The notes under the pieces were generated by a model, which was not told the DNA's origin, searched no databases, and saw only the letters and a program-made list of their open reading frames with translations. The position numbers were made by a program, and so were the translations under genes. Below, piece after piece: positions 16,570-25,717 of a stretch of DNA of 54,463 bases; position 1 is the first letter of the stretch, and each line of letters begins with the position of its first letter. Origin of the DNA: Sterolibacteriaceae bacterium (GTDB lineage: Bacteria > Pseudomonadota > Gammaproteobacteria > Burkholderiales > Rhodocyclaceae); contig JANYCD010000018.1 of the NCBI GenBank assembly GCA_025360425.1, forward strand, positions 1-54,463. The letters run 5' to 3'.

Positions 16570-16993
16570 CTATGTGGCGATGAATCAGCAGCAGCGCCAT
16601 CAGACCGACTGGTACATTGACGAAGAAAATATCGCGCCACGACAGCCAGTGCACGATGAGGCCGCCCACCGTGGGGCCAAGCAGCGGCCCGATCAGCGCC
16701 GGGATAATGACGAAGTTCATCGCCATCAGCAGCTCCGATTTTGGAAAAGTGCGGATGACCGCGAGCCTGCCGACCGGCATCATCATGGCCGCCCCCATTC
16801 CCTGCACCGGAATGCAGACCGCCAGGCTCAGGATGTAGCTGGTTACAACTGCCTTCAGACTCAACGGCGTGACATGCAGGCTCGCCGCCATTACCGGAAC
16901 CGCCGTATTGACGATGGTGGAGTCAAGTTGCTCCATGAACAGCGCGGTCGCCATTACCCAGGGCAAATAGCGTTTGACCGTGTCGGAGCGCAT
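16535..16993 (-). pseudogene. DHA2-type MFS drug transporter remnant (internal deletion, truncated)
   Basis: The 152-residue frame begins like an EmrB/DHA2 transporter: TM1 with ALFMEQLDSTIVNTAVP and TM2 with SYILSLAVCIPV. After residue 63 (near 16804) it jumps in frame to QGMGAAMMMPVGRL, the motif of the fourth or fifth segment, so the conserved loop 2-3 motif and about 50 residues are missing. It then runs through LLGPTVGGLIVHWLSWRDIFF and stops after a short unrelated tail. Full members have 450 residues or more. Its ATG overlaps the preceding TonB-like stop as TAATG. I consider it non-functional. Confidence 0.78.
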
Positions 16994-17808
16994 TAGTCCT
17001 TGCAATCCTGACCACCGAAGCTGCGCGAGAAGCCGCCGCCGCTGTCTCCGCCATGTGCTGGAAAAATGCACAACAGGACGGCAAACGAATCCATCCCGTT
17101 GCGGAGATCTGAAGGAAAGGCCGAAAACGGCGCTGCCAGATCAACCACGCTCTTGATGTAGGCGATCTCTGCCTTCTGGTCGGATGCGCGAATCACGCGA
17201 TAGCTCTTCAAGCTGCCGTCGGGATTCAGCACCACCTGTACCAGCGCCTTGTGCGCGCCCTGGGTCCTCGGTTCGCGTTTGACGAAGGCTGCGCTCTGGT
17301 TCATTTTGCGGATGAAAGCGTCAAAGTACATCTGCAAGCTGAACGGTTCGACTACTCTGGCATTGGCCGATTGCTGTTCGGATTCCTCCTCTTCATGTTC
17401 CTGCTGCCGTCCGATTGCCCGGGCCATGGCCATGGCTCGTTGCGAAAGTGTCGGGGTCGGAGGTTTGGGTTCTGCCGCAAGTTCATTGAGAAAGTCGTCC
17501 ATCTCCTTGTGTTCGGCAATGGACCAGGTTTGTTGGGGAACGGTGATGCTGGGCTTTCTCTGCACCAGACGTTTCCCGGGTGTAGTTGGCTGATTCGGCG
17601 CTATTTTCGGCACCGCGGGCACCACCCGATCAGGTTTGGAAATGACAACATCGAGGCGCGAGGGTGCGGTCTTGTTCGCGTTCGTCGCTCGCCGGGGGCC
17701 GGGCGATGACAGGCGAATGGCAAGCACGGCCGCGTGCAGCAGTAGGGAGATTGCCAAAGGAAGCCAGAGTGCTTTCCACGCACGCGCGTTGGGTGATTCG
17801 ATATGCAT
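16993..17808 (-). CDS. TonB-like protein with one membrane anchor
   Basis: 271 residues. A cytosolic tail is followed by one hydrophobic span (about 12-31), a basic/proline-containing linker (60-110), an acidic Gln/Glu-rich stretch around 130-150 (QEHEEEESEQQ) and a C-terminal alpha/beta domain with VQVVLNPDGSLKSYRVIRAS, which is the pattern of TonB/TolA C-terminal domains. A role in linking the inner membrane to an envelope partner is likely; no ExbBD genes are nearby. It is divergent from the large AsmA-like gene at 18111 with a 302-base spacer. The extreme C-terminus is Gly/Ser-rich and ends in a Cys-containing tail. Confidence 0.68.
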   Translation of the reverse strand: MHIESPNARAWKALWLPLAISLLLHAAVLAIRLSSPGPRRATNANKTAPSRLDVVISKPDRVVPAVPKIAPNQPTTPGKRLVQRKPSITVPQQTWSIAEHKEMDDFLNELAAEPKPPTPTLSQRAMAMARAIGRQQEHEEEESEQQSANARVVEPFSLQMYFDAFIRKMNQSAAFVKREPRTQGAHKALVQVVLNPDGSLKSYRVIRASDQKAEIAYIKSVVDLAAPFSAFPSDLRNGMDSFAVLLCIFPAHGGDSGGGFSRSFGGQDCKD

Positions 17809-18110
17809 TTCGATACGGCGGTAATGCGCCGAAAACGATTCCGGCTGGGCGATGCTCCCGATGAGTGCAACGAGGAGGGCTTTTTCGACAGTCTTGGATT
17901 GTATCGCCCTTGTGCGGGTGTTCGCCTGACTTGCCCCGGACGCACCATGATGCGATGGTCAGTGGCGACATACGCCCGGTCTGGTGCCGAGATTGCCGCG
18001 ATGAGCGGTATACTGATTTCGATACGTTTAGAATTTTGATCCCTCCGGTTTCCTCTTCTGCAGTAGCGAGCTTGGCCTGTTGTATCGATGAATGCCTGAC
18101 TTGAGACAGT
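17809..18110. other. Divergent intergenic region
   Basis: 302 bases between the TonB-like gene and the AsmA-like gene must carry promoters for both. A TATACT hexamer at 18009-18014 is a possible -10 box toward the large gene, but the corresponding -35 is not convincing. No RNA gene or clear operator was recognised. Confidence 0.4.
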
Positions 18111-21100
18111 ATGGATAACAGCAAGACTATTTTTACCAAAACGGCAAAAGGGTTGCGCGAGACGACCGGTAAAACCCGTGCCTTGTCGCGCCGCTTGCGT
18201 ATCGTCCTCAAGGAGGTCGACGGCAAGAGTTCGGTTGAAGAAATGTTGGGCAGGTTCGAGGGAGTGCAAGAGACCGAGCTTTGGGGCGAGCTAAATACGC
18301 TTGCTGAAGAGGATTACATCCGGGAATTTGTTCAGACGGGAAAAGCCGCAGAACCCGGCGAAGACCTCGATTTTTCAGCGCTTTTGCCGCCATCCGCCAA
18401 GCCCGGAGCGTCGACCGCAAACAAGGGTCTGGCTGACGCCTTGCGCAAGACACAGGGAACGCAGGAAGAGGCTGCTGCCAAGGTAAAGCTTGAGGCGCAG
18501 ACGAAAAAGAAAGCTGACGAACAGGCACGTCAGGTGGCCGAAGCGCAAGCGCGCCGGGGAGCTGAAGAAAAAATCAAGCAGGAGGCCACTGCCAAGGGGA
18601 AGCGCGAAGCCGAAGCACGGGAACGCGAGAAAGCAGAAGTGCAAGCCCGCCGTGAGGCTGAGGCCAGCCTGCGGCGCGAGATAGAGGAACATGTCAAACG
18701 GGATGCCGAGGCGAAAGCCAAGCCTGCGTCGGATGACAAGGCAAAGTCGGAGGGGCAAGATCAAGGTCACAAAGCGGCGCAAGAGAAAGCCCGCCGCGAA
18801 GTCTTGGAGCAGGCAAAGCGCGAAGCGGAAGTGCGCACACTGCGGGAGGCTGAAGAAAAAACCAGGCGCGAGGTAGAGGAGCGCTCGCGCCGCGAAGTAG
18901 AGGAAAAAGCCCAGCGCGAAGCAGCAGAAATAGCACGCCGCAAGGCAGAAGAACTGGCGCGGCGCGAAGCGGAAGAGAAGACCCGACGCGAAGCCGAGGA
19001 GAAAGCCAAGCACGAAGCAGAGGAAGCTGCGCGGCGCGAAGGGGAAGAGAGCGCCAAGCGGGAAGCCGAAGAAAAGGCCCGCCAGGAAGCCGAAGAAATG
19101 CGCCGCAAGGTGGAAGAGCAGGCCAGGCGGGAGGCAGAAGAAAAGGCGAAGCGGGAAGCAGAAGCGCAGGCAAAGCGTGAAGCTGAAGCGCGTGCATTGC
19201 GAGAGGCTGAAGAAAAAGCCAGGCGAGAAGCGGAGGAAAAAGCACGGCATGAGGCTGAAGAAGCCAGCCGCAGGCTGGAAGAGCAAGCCAAGCGCGAGGC
19301 GGAAGAATGGGCGCGGCGGGAAGCTGAGGAGAAAGCCCGCCGAGAGTCCGAGGAGCACGCAAGGCGCGAAGCGGAAGAAAGAGCATTAAGGGAAGCAGAG
19401 GAAGATGCTCGCCGCAAGGCGGAAGAACAGGCGCAGCGGGAAGCGGAAGACCAAGCGAAGCGCGCGGCCGAAGAGAAGATCAAGCGAGACGCCGAGGAAA
19501 AGGCAAGGCAGGAGACGGAAGAGGCCGCGCGTCGAAATGCGGAAGAGCAGGCACGCCGCGAAGCCGAGGAAAAAGTCAGACAGGAAGCAGAAGCGCGTTC
19601 ACGTCATGAAGCGGAGGAGATGGCGCGACAGGCGTCCGAGGAACTGGGAAGACGCGAAGCCGAAGTGCGTGCACGGCAGGAAGCAGAAGAACAACTTCGC
19701 CGGGACAGTGAAGAAAAGGCCCGGCGCGACGCTGAAGAATTGACCAGGCGGGAAGCAGAAGAGCAAGTCCGTCGTGAAGCTGAACAACACGCGCGACAGG
19801 AGGCAGAAGAAAAGGCGGGGCGGGAAGCCGAAGAACGAGCCCGTCGGGAAGCGGAAGACAGTGCTCGACGCGAAGCTGCGGAGAAAGCCAAAACGGAGGC
19901 TGACGAAGTCGCGCGCCGGGAAACCGAAGAAAAGGCCGCACGCAAAGCTGAAGCATTGGCGAAGAAAGAGGCCGCAGCTCTGGCCAAGAGCGAGGCCAAG
20001 GCGCTGGCTCGTCGGCAGGCGGAAGAAAAATCCAGTCGCAAAGCCGCAGAAAAAGCCGCCGCCAAAAGTGAAAAATTCGGTGAGAAAAAGCAAATCAACC
20101 TCGGCAAGGCGATTGCACTGGGTCTGTTTGTCCTGATTGCTTTCGGCCTTGGCCTGGTGCACGTTGTTTCCTTTGACGGCCAGATGGCGAAACTTGCAAA
20201 GACGGCATCGGATCAGTTTCAGCAGCCGGTCAAAATTGAAACCTTGCACCTGGCGCTGTTTCCCCAACCGCACTGGATCATCGAGGGTGTTTCGATCGGC
20301 AGCGAAGGGCAGATCAAGGCGGACAAGATCAAGGCGGTCGTCGATTTGGGTTCCGTGTTCAGCGACAAAAGGGTATTCAAGTCGGTCCAGCTTTATGCTC
20401 TGGTTTTGAACGAGGAAGGACTGCGTTGGCTGATGTTCGGCAAAGCGCAAAGCAATGCATTCAGCTACGGGCGCATCAGCGCGGTAGGCGTCAAGCTGAA
20501 TTCAAAAAGCATCAGCCCGCCCGCGTTTGACATCAAGACAGAGGTCGGTGATGACGGCAATTGGCAGAAGATCGTCATCTTTACAGCTGACAAGAATGGC
20601 GTCATTGAACTGCAACCCAAGGGTAACCGGGTGCAGTTGGAAATCAACGCGGATACCTTTGCTGTCCCGTTCGGTTCCGCGCTTGCGCTGGGTAGTTTTA
20701 CCGCCACTGGTACAGCAGGGCGTAACGACCTCAACGTGACGGAATTCAAAGGCCGGATTTATGGCGGCTTTGTCAGTGGTACCGCCAGGCTGAAATGGTC
20801 AAGCAACTGGGGTCTTGATGGCGATTTGAGTGCGCGGCAGATTGCGCCGCTGGAGGCGGTTCCGGGACTTCTGGAAAGCGGCGAGATTGAAGGTACCGGG
20901 ATATATTCCATGCGTGCGGCGGATGCTGCGAACCTGTTTGCTGCACCACACATGGAGGGGACCTTTGTTGTTCATGATGGCGTTTTGCTTGGGGTAAATC
21001 TGGCCAATCTTCTGAAGAGCGGTGGCAGTGGCGGGAAAACTTCGTTCTCTGAACTGGCCGGCAGCTTTGTACGGGACAGCAACAAGACGCAGTTGAAGCA

Positions 21101-21266
21101 GATGCGTCTGACGGCAGGTATTGTCTCTGCGGCTGGCAGCGCGGAGGCGGATGCAAGTTCAGGCATCCGTGGCCGCTTTGCCGCCGATCTCAAGTATTCC
21201 ACGGGTCAAGCACACGCCAATGTAGCAGTGTCAGGGTCGCTCAAGGAGCCACACTTCAATCGTTAA
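18111..21266 (+). CDS. Octad-repeat helix / AsmA-like fusion membrane protein
   Basis: A 1051-residue protein in four parts. Residues 1-75 form a small helical domain ([20 protein letters not shown]) that resembles winged-helix modules found in bacterial signalling proteins. Residues about 118-660 are an extremely charged segment made of eight-residue units such as ARREAEEK, with Glu/Arg or Glu/Lys at i,i+4 spacing. Residues about 664-686 are one membrane span preceded by basic residues, so the repeat segment should be cytoplasmic. Residues 690-1051 resemble AsmA-family periplasmic domains ([32 protein letters not shown], and a late [15 protein letters not shown]). AsmA relatives are tied to envelope lipid homeostasis. 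The combination is unusual; function unknown. Confidence 0.75.
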   Translation: MDNSKTIFTKTAKGLRETTGKTRALSRRLRIVLKEVDGKSSVEEMLGRFEGVQETELWGELNTLAEEDYIREFVQTGKAAEPGEDLDFSALLPPSAKPGASTANKGLADALRKTQGTQEEAAAKVKLEAQTKKKADEQARQVAEAQARRGAEEKIKQEATAKGKREAEAREREKAEVQARREAEASLRREIEEHVKRDAEAKAKPASDDKAKSEGQDQGHKAAQEKARREVLEQAKREAEVRTLREAEEKTRREVEERSRREVEEKAQREAAEIARRKAEELARREAEEKTRREAEEKAKHEAEEAARREGEESAKREAEEKARQEAEEMRRKVEEQARREAEEKAKREAEAQAKREAEARALREAEEKARREAEEKARHEAEEASRRLEEQAKREAEEWARREAEEKARRESEEHARREAEERALREAEEDARRKAEEQAQREAEDQAKRAAEEKIKRDAEEKARQETEEAARRNAEEQARREAEEKVRQEAEARSRHEAEEMARQASEELGRREAEVRARQEAEEQLRRDSEEKARRDAEELTRREAEEQVRREAEQHARQEAEEKAGREAEERARREAEDSARREAAEKAKTEADEVARRETEEKAARKAEALAKKEAAALAKSEAKALARRQAEEKSSRKAAEKAAAKSEKFGEKKQINLGKAIALGLFVLIAFGLGLVHVVSFDGQMAKLAKTASDQFQQPVKIETLHLALFPQPHWIIEGVSIGSEGQIKADKIKAVVDLGSVFSDKRVFKSVQLYALVLNEEGLRWLMFGKAQSNAFSYGRISAVGVKLNSKSISPPAFDIKTEVGDDGNWQKIVIFTADKNGVIELQPKGNRVQLEINADTFAVPFGSALALGSFTATGTAGRNDLNVTEFKGRIYGGFVSGTARLKWSSNWGLDGDLSARQIAPLEAVPGLLESGEIEGTGIYSMRAADAANLFAAPHMEGTFVVHDGVLLGVNLANLLKSGGSGGKTSFSELAGSFVRDSNKTQLKQMRLTAGIVSAAGSAEADASSGIRGRFAADLKYSTGQAHANVAVSGSLKEPHFNR
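18462..20090 (+). repeat. Degenerate 24-bp tandem repeats coding for octad E/R/A-rich helix
   Basis: The DNA codes for several dozen eight-residue units of the form [A/x]-[R/K]-x-E-A-E-E-x, with occasional unit shortening (for example SRRLEEQ). Units differ at the third base and in single residues, so the array is old or under selection on protein rather than DNA. An eight-residue period does not match heptad coiled coils but fits a salt-bridged single alpha-helix. Confidence 0.75.
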
Positions 21267-21318
21267 GACCGCACTGCAGGGGTTCTCCTTGCGGTGCCAA
21301 CGCGTGGTCAGCTAAGGA

Positions 21319-21696
21319 CTACAGCGTGCCGCCTTGGGGTGGTTTCGGCTTGCGATGCTTGTTGTTCGGCCCGCCGAAGTGTTTCGGCTTTTGTTGTGGA
21401 TGGCGCGACTTGGGTTGACCCGAGGGGGTCCGGCCAGGATTGTTGTTGTCGCGGCGCGGCGCATTGCCCGGATTGTTGTTGCCGGCATCGGCCCTGTTGC
21501 CTGGCGCCAGGCGGATTTCCAATTCCACGATTTCGTCCCATTGCGGATCTGTCCGGTCGCGTTCGGGAATGGAGAGCAACTGCTGCAAGCGCCGACGGAT
21601 GTCCTGCGGTGGATTGGCGGGGGTTTCCTGAATCTCCTCAGGGACTTCAGGCGTTGCCGGGATTTCTGGATTTTCTGGGGTATCGGAGTTCATCAT
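21319..21696 (-). CDS. Small proline/asparagine-rich protein
   Basis: 125 residues. The first 30 are a Pro/Glu-rich repeat-like run (TPENPEIPATPEVPEE), then a short predicted helix (IRRRLQQLLSIPERDRTDPQWDEIVELEIRL, given here only by position 33-63), and a basic Asn/Pro/Gly/Lys-rich tail. It looks intrinsically disordered apart from the middle helix and could bind nucleic acid through the basic end. Family unknown to me. The ATG at 21696 (or the next one) has no strong ribosome binding site. It follows the phosphatase gene in the same direction after 72 bases. Confidence 0.62.
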   Translation of the reverse strand: MMNSDTPENPEIPATPEVPEEIQETPANPPQDIRRRLQQLLSIPERDRTDPQWDEIVELEIRLAPGNRADAGNNNPGNAPRRDNNNPGRTPSGQPKSRHPQQKPKHFGGPNNKHRKPKPPQGGTL

Positions 21697-21768
21697 TGCG
21701 ACAGGGGGAACTGTTAAAAGTGCAAGTATCTCATTGCTGGGGCCAAAACAGGCAATGAAGCCTGCTGA

Positions 21769-22641
21769 CTATTCGACCAGCAATTGTTTCAATCGGCGCC
21801 GTTTGTGGGCATCAAGCCCACCCGCCCGCTCCAGATAGGCTTGAATCGAGCCGTACTGCGAATTGACGGTATCGAGTGCGATATCGAGATATTCTTCCTG
21901 TACACCGATCAGCACGTCAAGCACTTCGGGTTCGGGAGGAAAACCAAAAATTTCGGTCATCAGCGCTGTGGCGGAACCTCTGATTACCTTGTTGCGGCCA
22001 GGTGCGCCGCTCAGCATGTAGTCACGATAAATCGTTTCGGCCGGGATATCCAGCGCGAACAGCAGCATCGCGCAGACAAAACCCGTTCGGTCTTTTCCTG
22101 CTGAACAGTGGATCACGGCCGGGAGCCCCGTTCCCGCAAGTAGCCGATCAACCAGTACATGGAGTCGCCCCGAAAAGGCCCCGGGCATGCGCCGATAGAT
22201 ATCATTCAACAACTCGGTCGCCCGTTCCGGTGTGGGATTGCCGCGCAACTGATGCAGCATGCCCATGTTGGCATTCATCAACTCGGCGCTGGTGTCGATA
22301 TGCAGTTCGGCAATGCCGTGATTTTCGCGCCAGAGATTCGGGTATTCCTTGCGTTCCACCGGGCCGCGCAAGTCGCAGATAAGCGAAATACCGAACTGTT
22401 TGAAATAAACAAAATCGGCCTCGCTCAGGTCATGCAGGGTGTTCGACCGATAGATCCTGCCCTGACGAACCGTACCTCCATCCAGGGTCTTGTAGCCACC
22501 GAGATCGCGGAAGTTGTCCGCGCCTTCAAGGCATAAATCGCGCGCTGCGTCAGTCTCTGTTGGCTCCACTGATTTTACGTTCAAAGATGAATGAGTATGC
22601 AAGGAGTTCGGTAAACGTCCAACTATAGCACCGCGCAGCAT
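21769..22641 (-). CDS. Tyrosine-protein phosphatase (DSP/Y_phosphatase3-like)
   Basis: 290 residues. The CX5R loop is HCSAGKDRTG with Cys179 and Arg185. The N-terminal NFRDLGGYKTLDGGTVRQG block is typical of the bacterial tyrosine/serine phosphatase family that includes phosphoinositide-type phosphatases such as MptpB. The AGKDR variant with Lys is the form often linked with activity on phosphoinositides or phosphoprotein. An AGAGG site stands upstream of the ATG at 22641, 12 bases after the stop of the NYN gene, so the two form an operon. No secretion signal is obvious. Confidence 0.9.
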   Translation of the reverse strand: MLRGAIVGRLPNSLHTHSSLNVKSVEPTETDAARDLCLEGADNFRDLGGYKTLDGGTVRQGRIYRSNTLHDLSEADFVYFKQFGISLICDLRGPVERKEYPNLWRENHGIAELHIDTSAELMNANMGMLHQLRGNPTPERATELLNDIYRRMPGAFSGRLHVLVDRLLAGTGLPAVIHCSAGKDRTGFVCAMLLFALDIPAETIYRDYMLSGAPGRNKVIRGSATALMTEIFGFPPEPEVLDVLIGVQEEYLDIALDTVNSQYGSIQAYLERAGGLDAHKRRRLKQLLVE

Positions 22642-22653
22642 GGTTGCCAGCCT

Positions 22654-23484
22654 CTATTCATCGCTGCCCGGCAGACGGATGATGTGCTGACCTGATTTTT
22701 CGTCGCGTTCCAGCGCCAGTAACTTGTGCTTCTGTGCATCTTCCAGAAGCTCGCCGAAGGAGCGGTAGCCATAATAGGACTCGTTGAAGCCCGGCCTGCG
22801 CCGCTTCATGGTCTGCTTGACCATCGAACCCCAGACTTTCTCGCCTTCGCCGCGTTCGGCGATCAGGGCTTCGACAGTTTCGATGACGAAATCAAGGGCT
22901 TCCTGGCGCTTGTCATCGTCGGTTTTGGCCTTCGGGCTCTTCTCTGTGCCGCTGGCTGGGTCCTTCGCAGGGGTCCTGCGCACGGCACGTTTCTTCTTGG
23001 CTTCCTGCTCCCGCACCAGGTCGTCGTAGTAAATGAACTCATCGCAATTGGCCGAGAGCAGATCCGAAGTCGATTCCTTCACGCCGACGCCGATCACATG
23101 CTTGTTGTTCTCGCGCAGCTTCGAAACCAGCGGCGAAAAATCCGAATCGCCGCTGATGATGACAAAGGTATCGACATGTGACTTGGTGTAACAGAGATCA
23201 AGCGCATCTACCACCATGCGGATGTCGGCCGAATTCTTGCCTGACTGGCGTATGTGGGGAATCTCGATCAATTCGAAGGCCGCCTCATGCATCGTCGCCT
23301 TGAATTCCTTGTAGCGTTCCCAATCGCAGTAGGCTTTCTTGACCACGATGCTGCCTTTCAGCAGCAGGCGTTCCAGCACCTTGCGGATATCGAACTGCGC
23401 GTACTTGGCATCGCGGACACCGAGTGCGACGTTTTCAAAATCACAGAACAGTGCCATGTTGGTAATTTCTGGTTGTCCTGCCAT
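22654..23484 (-). CDS. NYN-domain RNase with C-terminal OST-HTH/LOTUS domain
   Basis: 276 residues. The PIN-like NYN domain occupies 8-160: FCDFENVAL (Asp15, Asn18), SADIRMVVDALDLCY, ISGDSDFSPLVSKLRENNKHV. A Lys/Arg-rich linker follows (165-195) and then a C-terminal helix-turn-helix with YYGYRSFGELLEDAQKHKLL, characteristic of OST-HTH/LOTUS modules that recognise RNA. LabA/DUF88-type proteins of this layout are putative ribonucleases. A strong GAGGAGAAG ribosome site precedes the ATG at 23484. It is divergent from dinG. Confidence 0.9.
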   Translation of the reverse strand: MAGQPEITNMALFCDFENVALGVRDAKYAQFDIRKVLERLLLKGSIVVKKAYCDWERYKEFKATMHEAAFELIEIPHIRQSGKNSADIRMVVDALDLCYTKSHVDTFVIISGDSDFSPLVSKLRENNKHVIGVGVKESTSDLLSANCDEFIYYDDLVREQEAKKKRAVRRTPAKDPASGTEKSPKAKTDDDKRQEALDFVIETVEALIAERGEGEKVWGSMVKQTMKRRRPGFNESYYGYRSFGELLEDAQKHKLLALERDEKSGQHIIRLPGSDE

Positions 23485-23646
23485 GCGCTTCTCCTCGATT
23501 GTTGAATGGCACAGTTTCTCATGCTGTGGCGGGGGATAGGGGCTGACGTGTTACCCTTGCGACATCCAATTTATGCCCGCTTTTCCCTCTCCGCCCAGGT
23601 GTTTTCGGCGTGCGCGCCGGAGGGCGGAAGGAAGTGAGCGCCCCAC

Positions 23647-25695
23647 GTGTCCGACCTGTTCCGAGTATTTTCTACCGAAGGCCCGTTGGCCGGCTCCGTG
23701 CCGGGTTATCGAATGCGCCCTCAGCAACTGGAAATGGCGCTGCGCATTGCCGAGGCCTTTGAAAACAACAAGGTTTTCGTTGCCGAGGCCGGCACTGGTA
23801 CGGGCAAGACCTTCGCCTACCTGGCGCCGGCGCTGCTCTCCGGCGGCAAGGTGATCATCTCGACCGGCACCAAGACCTTGCAGGACCAGTTGTTCCAACG
23901 CGACCTGCCCATGGTGCGCGACGCGCTCCGTGCCGGTGCCAGCATCGCCTTGCTGAAAGGGCGCGCCAATTATGTCTGCCCATACCATCTGGAAAGAGCG
24001 CTGACCGAAGGGCGCTTGCACAGCCGCGCCGAAGCCGGGCACCTGCGCACCATTGCCCGTTTCGCCAAGGCTACCAAAAGCGGCGATAAGGCAGATCTCT
24101 CGGCAGTGCCCGAGGATTCCGGCGCCTGGATTCAGGCGACCTCCACGCGCGATAATTGCCTGGGTCAGGATTGCCCCAACGTCAAGGGTTGCTTCGTGCT
24201 CAATGCGCGGCGCGAGGCGTTGGTGGCGGATGTGGTGGTGGTCAATCACCATCTGTTTTTCGCCGACGTCATGCTGCGCGATGAAGGCTTGGGAGAATTG
24301 CTGCCGGCCTGCAACGCGGTGATCTTCGACGAAGCCCATCAACTGCCGGAAGTGGCCGGGTTGTTCTTCGGCGAAAGCGTGGGGACTGCACAATTGCTCG
24401 AGCTTTCACGCGATGCGCGCAACGAAGGGATTGCTTCGGCCAAGGACTATCCGCCATTACAGGACGCGGCGCGTGGTCTGGAAAAAGCGGCACGCGATTT
24501 ACGTCTCGCGGTAGGGGCCGAAAATGCTCGCCTTCCCTATGCGCAAGTTGCCAATGATCCTGACTTTCGGCAAGCCATCGCCGGCGTTGAAGCGGCGCTT
24601 GCCGAACTTGCGCGACATCTGGAGTCTCAGGCGGCACGCGCCGAAGGCCTGGAGAACTGTCGCAGCCGGACGGCCGAAATATCGTTGCGCCTCAAACGCT
24701 GGCAGGTCGATTCTTCTGTCGCCACTTCGGAGAGCAACGCCGCGAGCGAAGTCTATGTGCGCTGGCTTGAAGTGTTCAGCCACGCACTGTCCTTGAACAT
24801 GACGCCACTCTCTGTGGCCGACATCTTTCAGCGGCAGCTCGAAGGACATCCGCGGGCGTGGATATTCACCTCGGCGACGCTCGCCATCGGCAAGGATTTC
24901 AGCCATTACTGCGGCGAACTGGGGCTGGCTGAAGCCGCCACCGGTCAGTGGGGCAGCCCTTTCGACTACCAGGCCAATGCGCTGTTGTATTGCCCGCAGG
25001 ACATGCCGGATCCCAACACTCCGTCATACAACGACGCGGTGGTCGAAGCCGCGTGGCCGGCGATTCGCGCGGCCAAAGGCCGGGCCTTTGTGTTGTGTAC
25101 TTCGCTGCGGGCGATGCGCCACATTCATCAGTGCATCGCCGAACGCATCACCGCCGAAAATCTGGAGATGCCTCTGCTCCTCCAAGGCGAAGGCTCGAAG
25201 AGCGAACTGCTGGCACGCTTTCGCCGCCTCGGCAACGCGGTGCTGGTCGCGAGCCAGAGTTTTTGGGAAGGCGTGGATGTGCGCGGCGAGGCACTGTCGC
25301 TGGTGGTGATCGACAAACTACCGTTCGCGCCGCCCGATGACCCAGTATTGGCCGCGCGCATCGAGCACCTGCGCAAAGCAGGCCGCAATCCGTTCTTCGA
25401 ATACCAGTTGCCGCGCGCGGTGATCAGCATGAAGCAGGGTGCCGGGCGACTGATTCGCGACGAACGGGATCGCGGCGTATTGATGGTGTGCGATCCGCGC
25501 ATGGTGAATAAACCTTATGGCAAGCGCATTTGGCAGTCGCTCCCGCCGATGCGGCGAACGCGTGAGATCGGCGAGGTCGAAGCTTTCTTTGTTGCTGAAG
25601 GGCTAGTGCCAGCCGTTGGGTCAGTGGTACTAAACTGCGGCGGCGAATCGGGCGTCGATGTGCCGGATGAAAACAAATCTTCGATGGATAGTTGA
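23647..25695 (+). CDS. dinG: DinG/YoaA-family ATP-dependent DNA helicase
   Basis: 682 residues of the XPD-like superfamily 2. Walker A is EAGTGTGKT near residue 40, the DEAH box is IFDEAHQLPE, and cysteines in NYVCPYH, NCLGQDCPN and KGCF make the four ligands expected for the [4Fe-4S] cluster. Later helicase motifs are LFTSATL-like (FTSATLAIG), SQSFWEGVDV and QGAGRLIRDERDRG. Such enzymes unwind 5'-tailed DNA, D-loops and R-loops. GTG at 23647 is the start. The ATP-grasp-like gene follows 22 bases downstream, so dinG may lead a longer transcript into the Moco genes. Confidence 0.93.
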   Translation: MSDLFRVFSTEGPLAGSVPGYRMRPQQLEMALRIAEAFENNKVFVAEAGTGTGKTFAYLAPALLSGGKVIISTGTKTLQDQLFQRDLPMVRDALRAGASIALLKGRANYVCPYHLERALTEGRLHSRAEAGHLRTIARFAKATKSGDKADLSAVPEDSGAWIQATSTRDNCLGQDCPNVKGCFVLNARREALVADVVVVNHHLFFADVMLRDEGLGELLPACNAVIFDEAHQLPEVAGLFFGESVGTAQLLELSRDARNEGIASAKDYPPLQDAARGLEKAARDLRLAVGAENARLPYAQVANDPDFRQAIAGVEAALAELARHLESQAARAEGLENCRSRTAEISLRLKRWQVDSSVATSESNAASEVYVRWLEVFSHALSLNMTPLSVADIFQRQLEGHPRAWIFTSATLAIGKDFSHYCGELGLAEAATGQWGSPFDYQANALLYCPQDMPDPNTPSYNDAVVEAAWPAIRAAKGRAFVLCTSLRAMRHIHQCIAERITAENLEMPLLLQGEGSKSELLARFRRLGNAVLVASQSFWEGVDVRGEALSLVVIDKLPFAPPDDPVLAARIEHLRKAGRNPFFEYQLPRAVISMKQGAGRLIRDERDRGVLMVCDPRMVNKPYGKRIWQSLPPMRRTREIGEVEAFFVAEGLVPAVGSVVLNCGGESGVDVPDENKSSMDS

Positions 25696-25717
25696 GACAA
25701 GGCATAGCCGGATATCC

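Noticed and set aside
18375-19483. Long antisense open frames rich in Leu/Phe/Ser opposite the octad repeats
   Set aside because: They are the mirror of the GCx/CGx/GAA repeat codons; low-complexity translations with no domain and no ribosome site.
18462-20090. CRISPR array
   Set aside because: The periodicity is coding, has no spacers, and varies at third codon positions.
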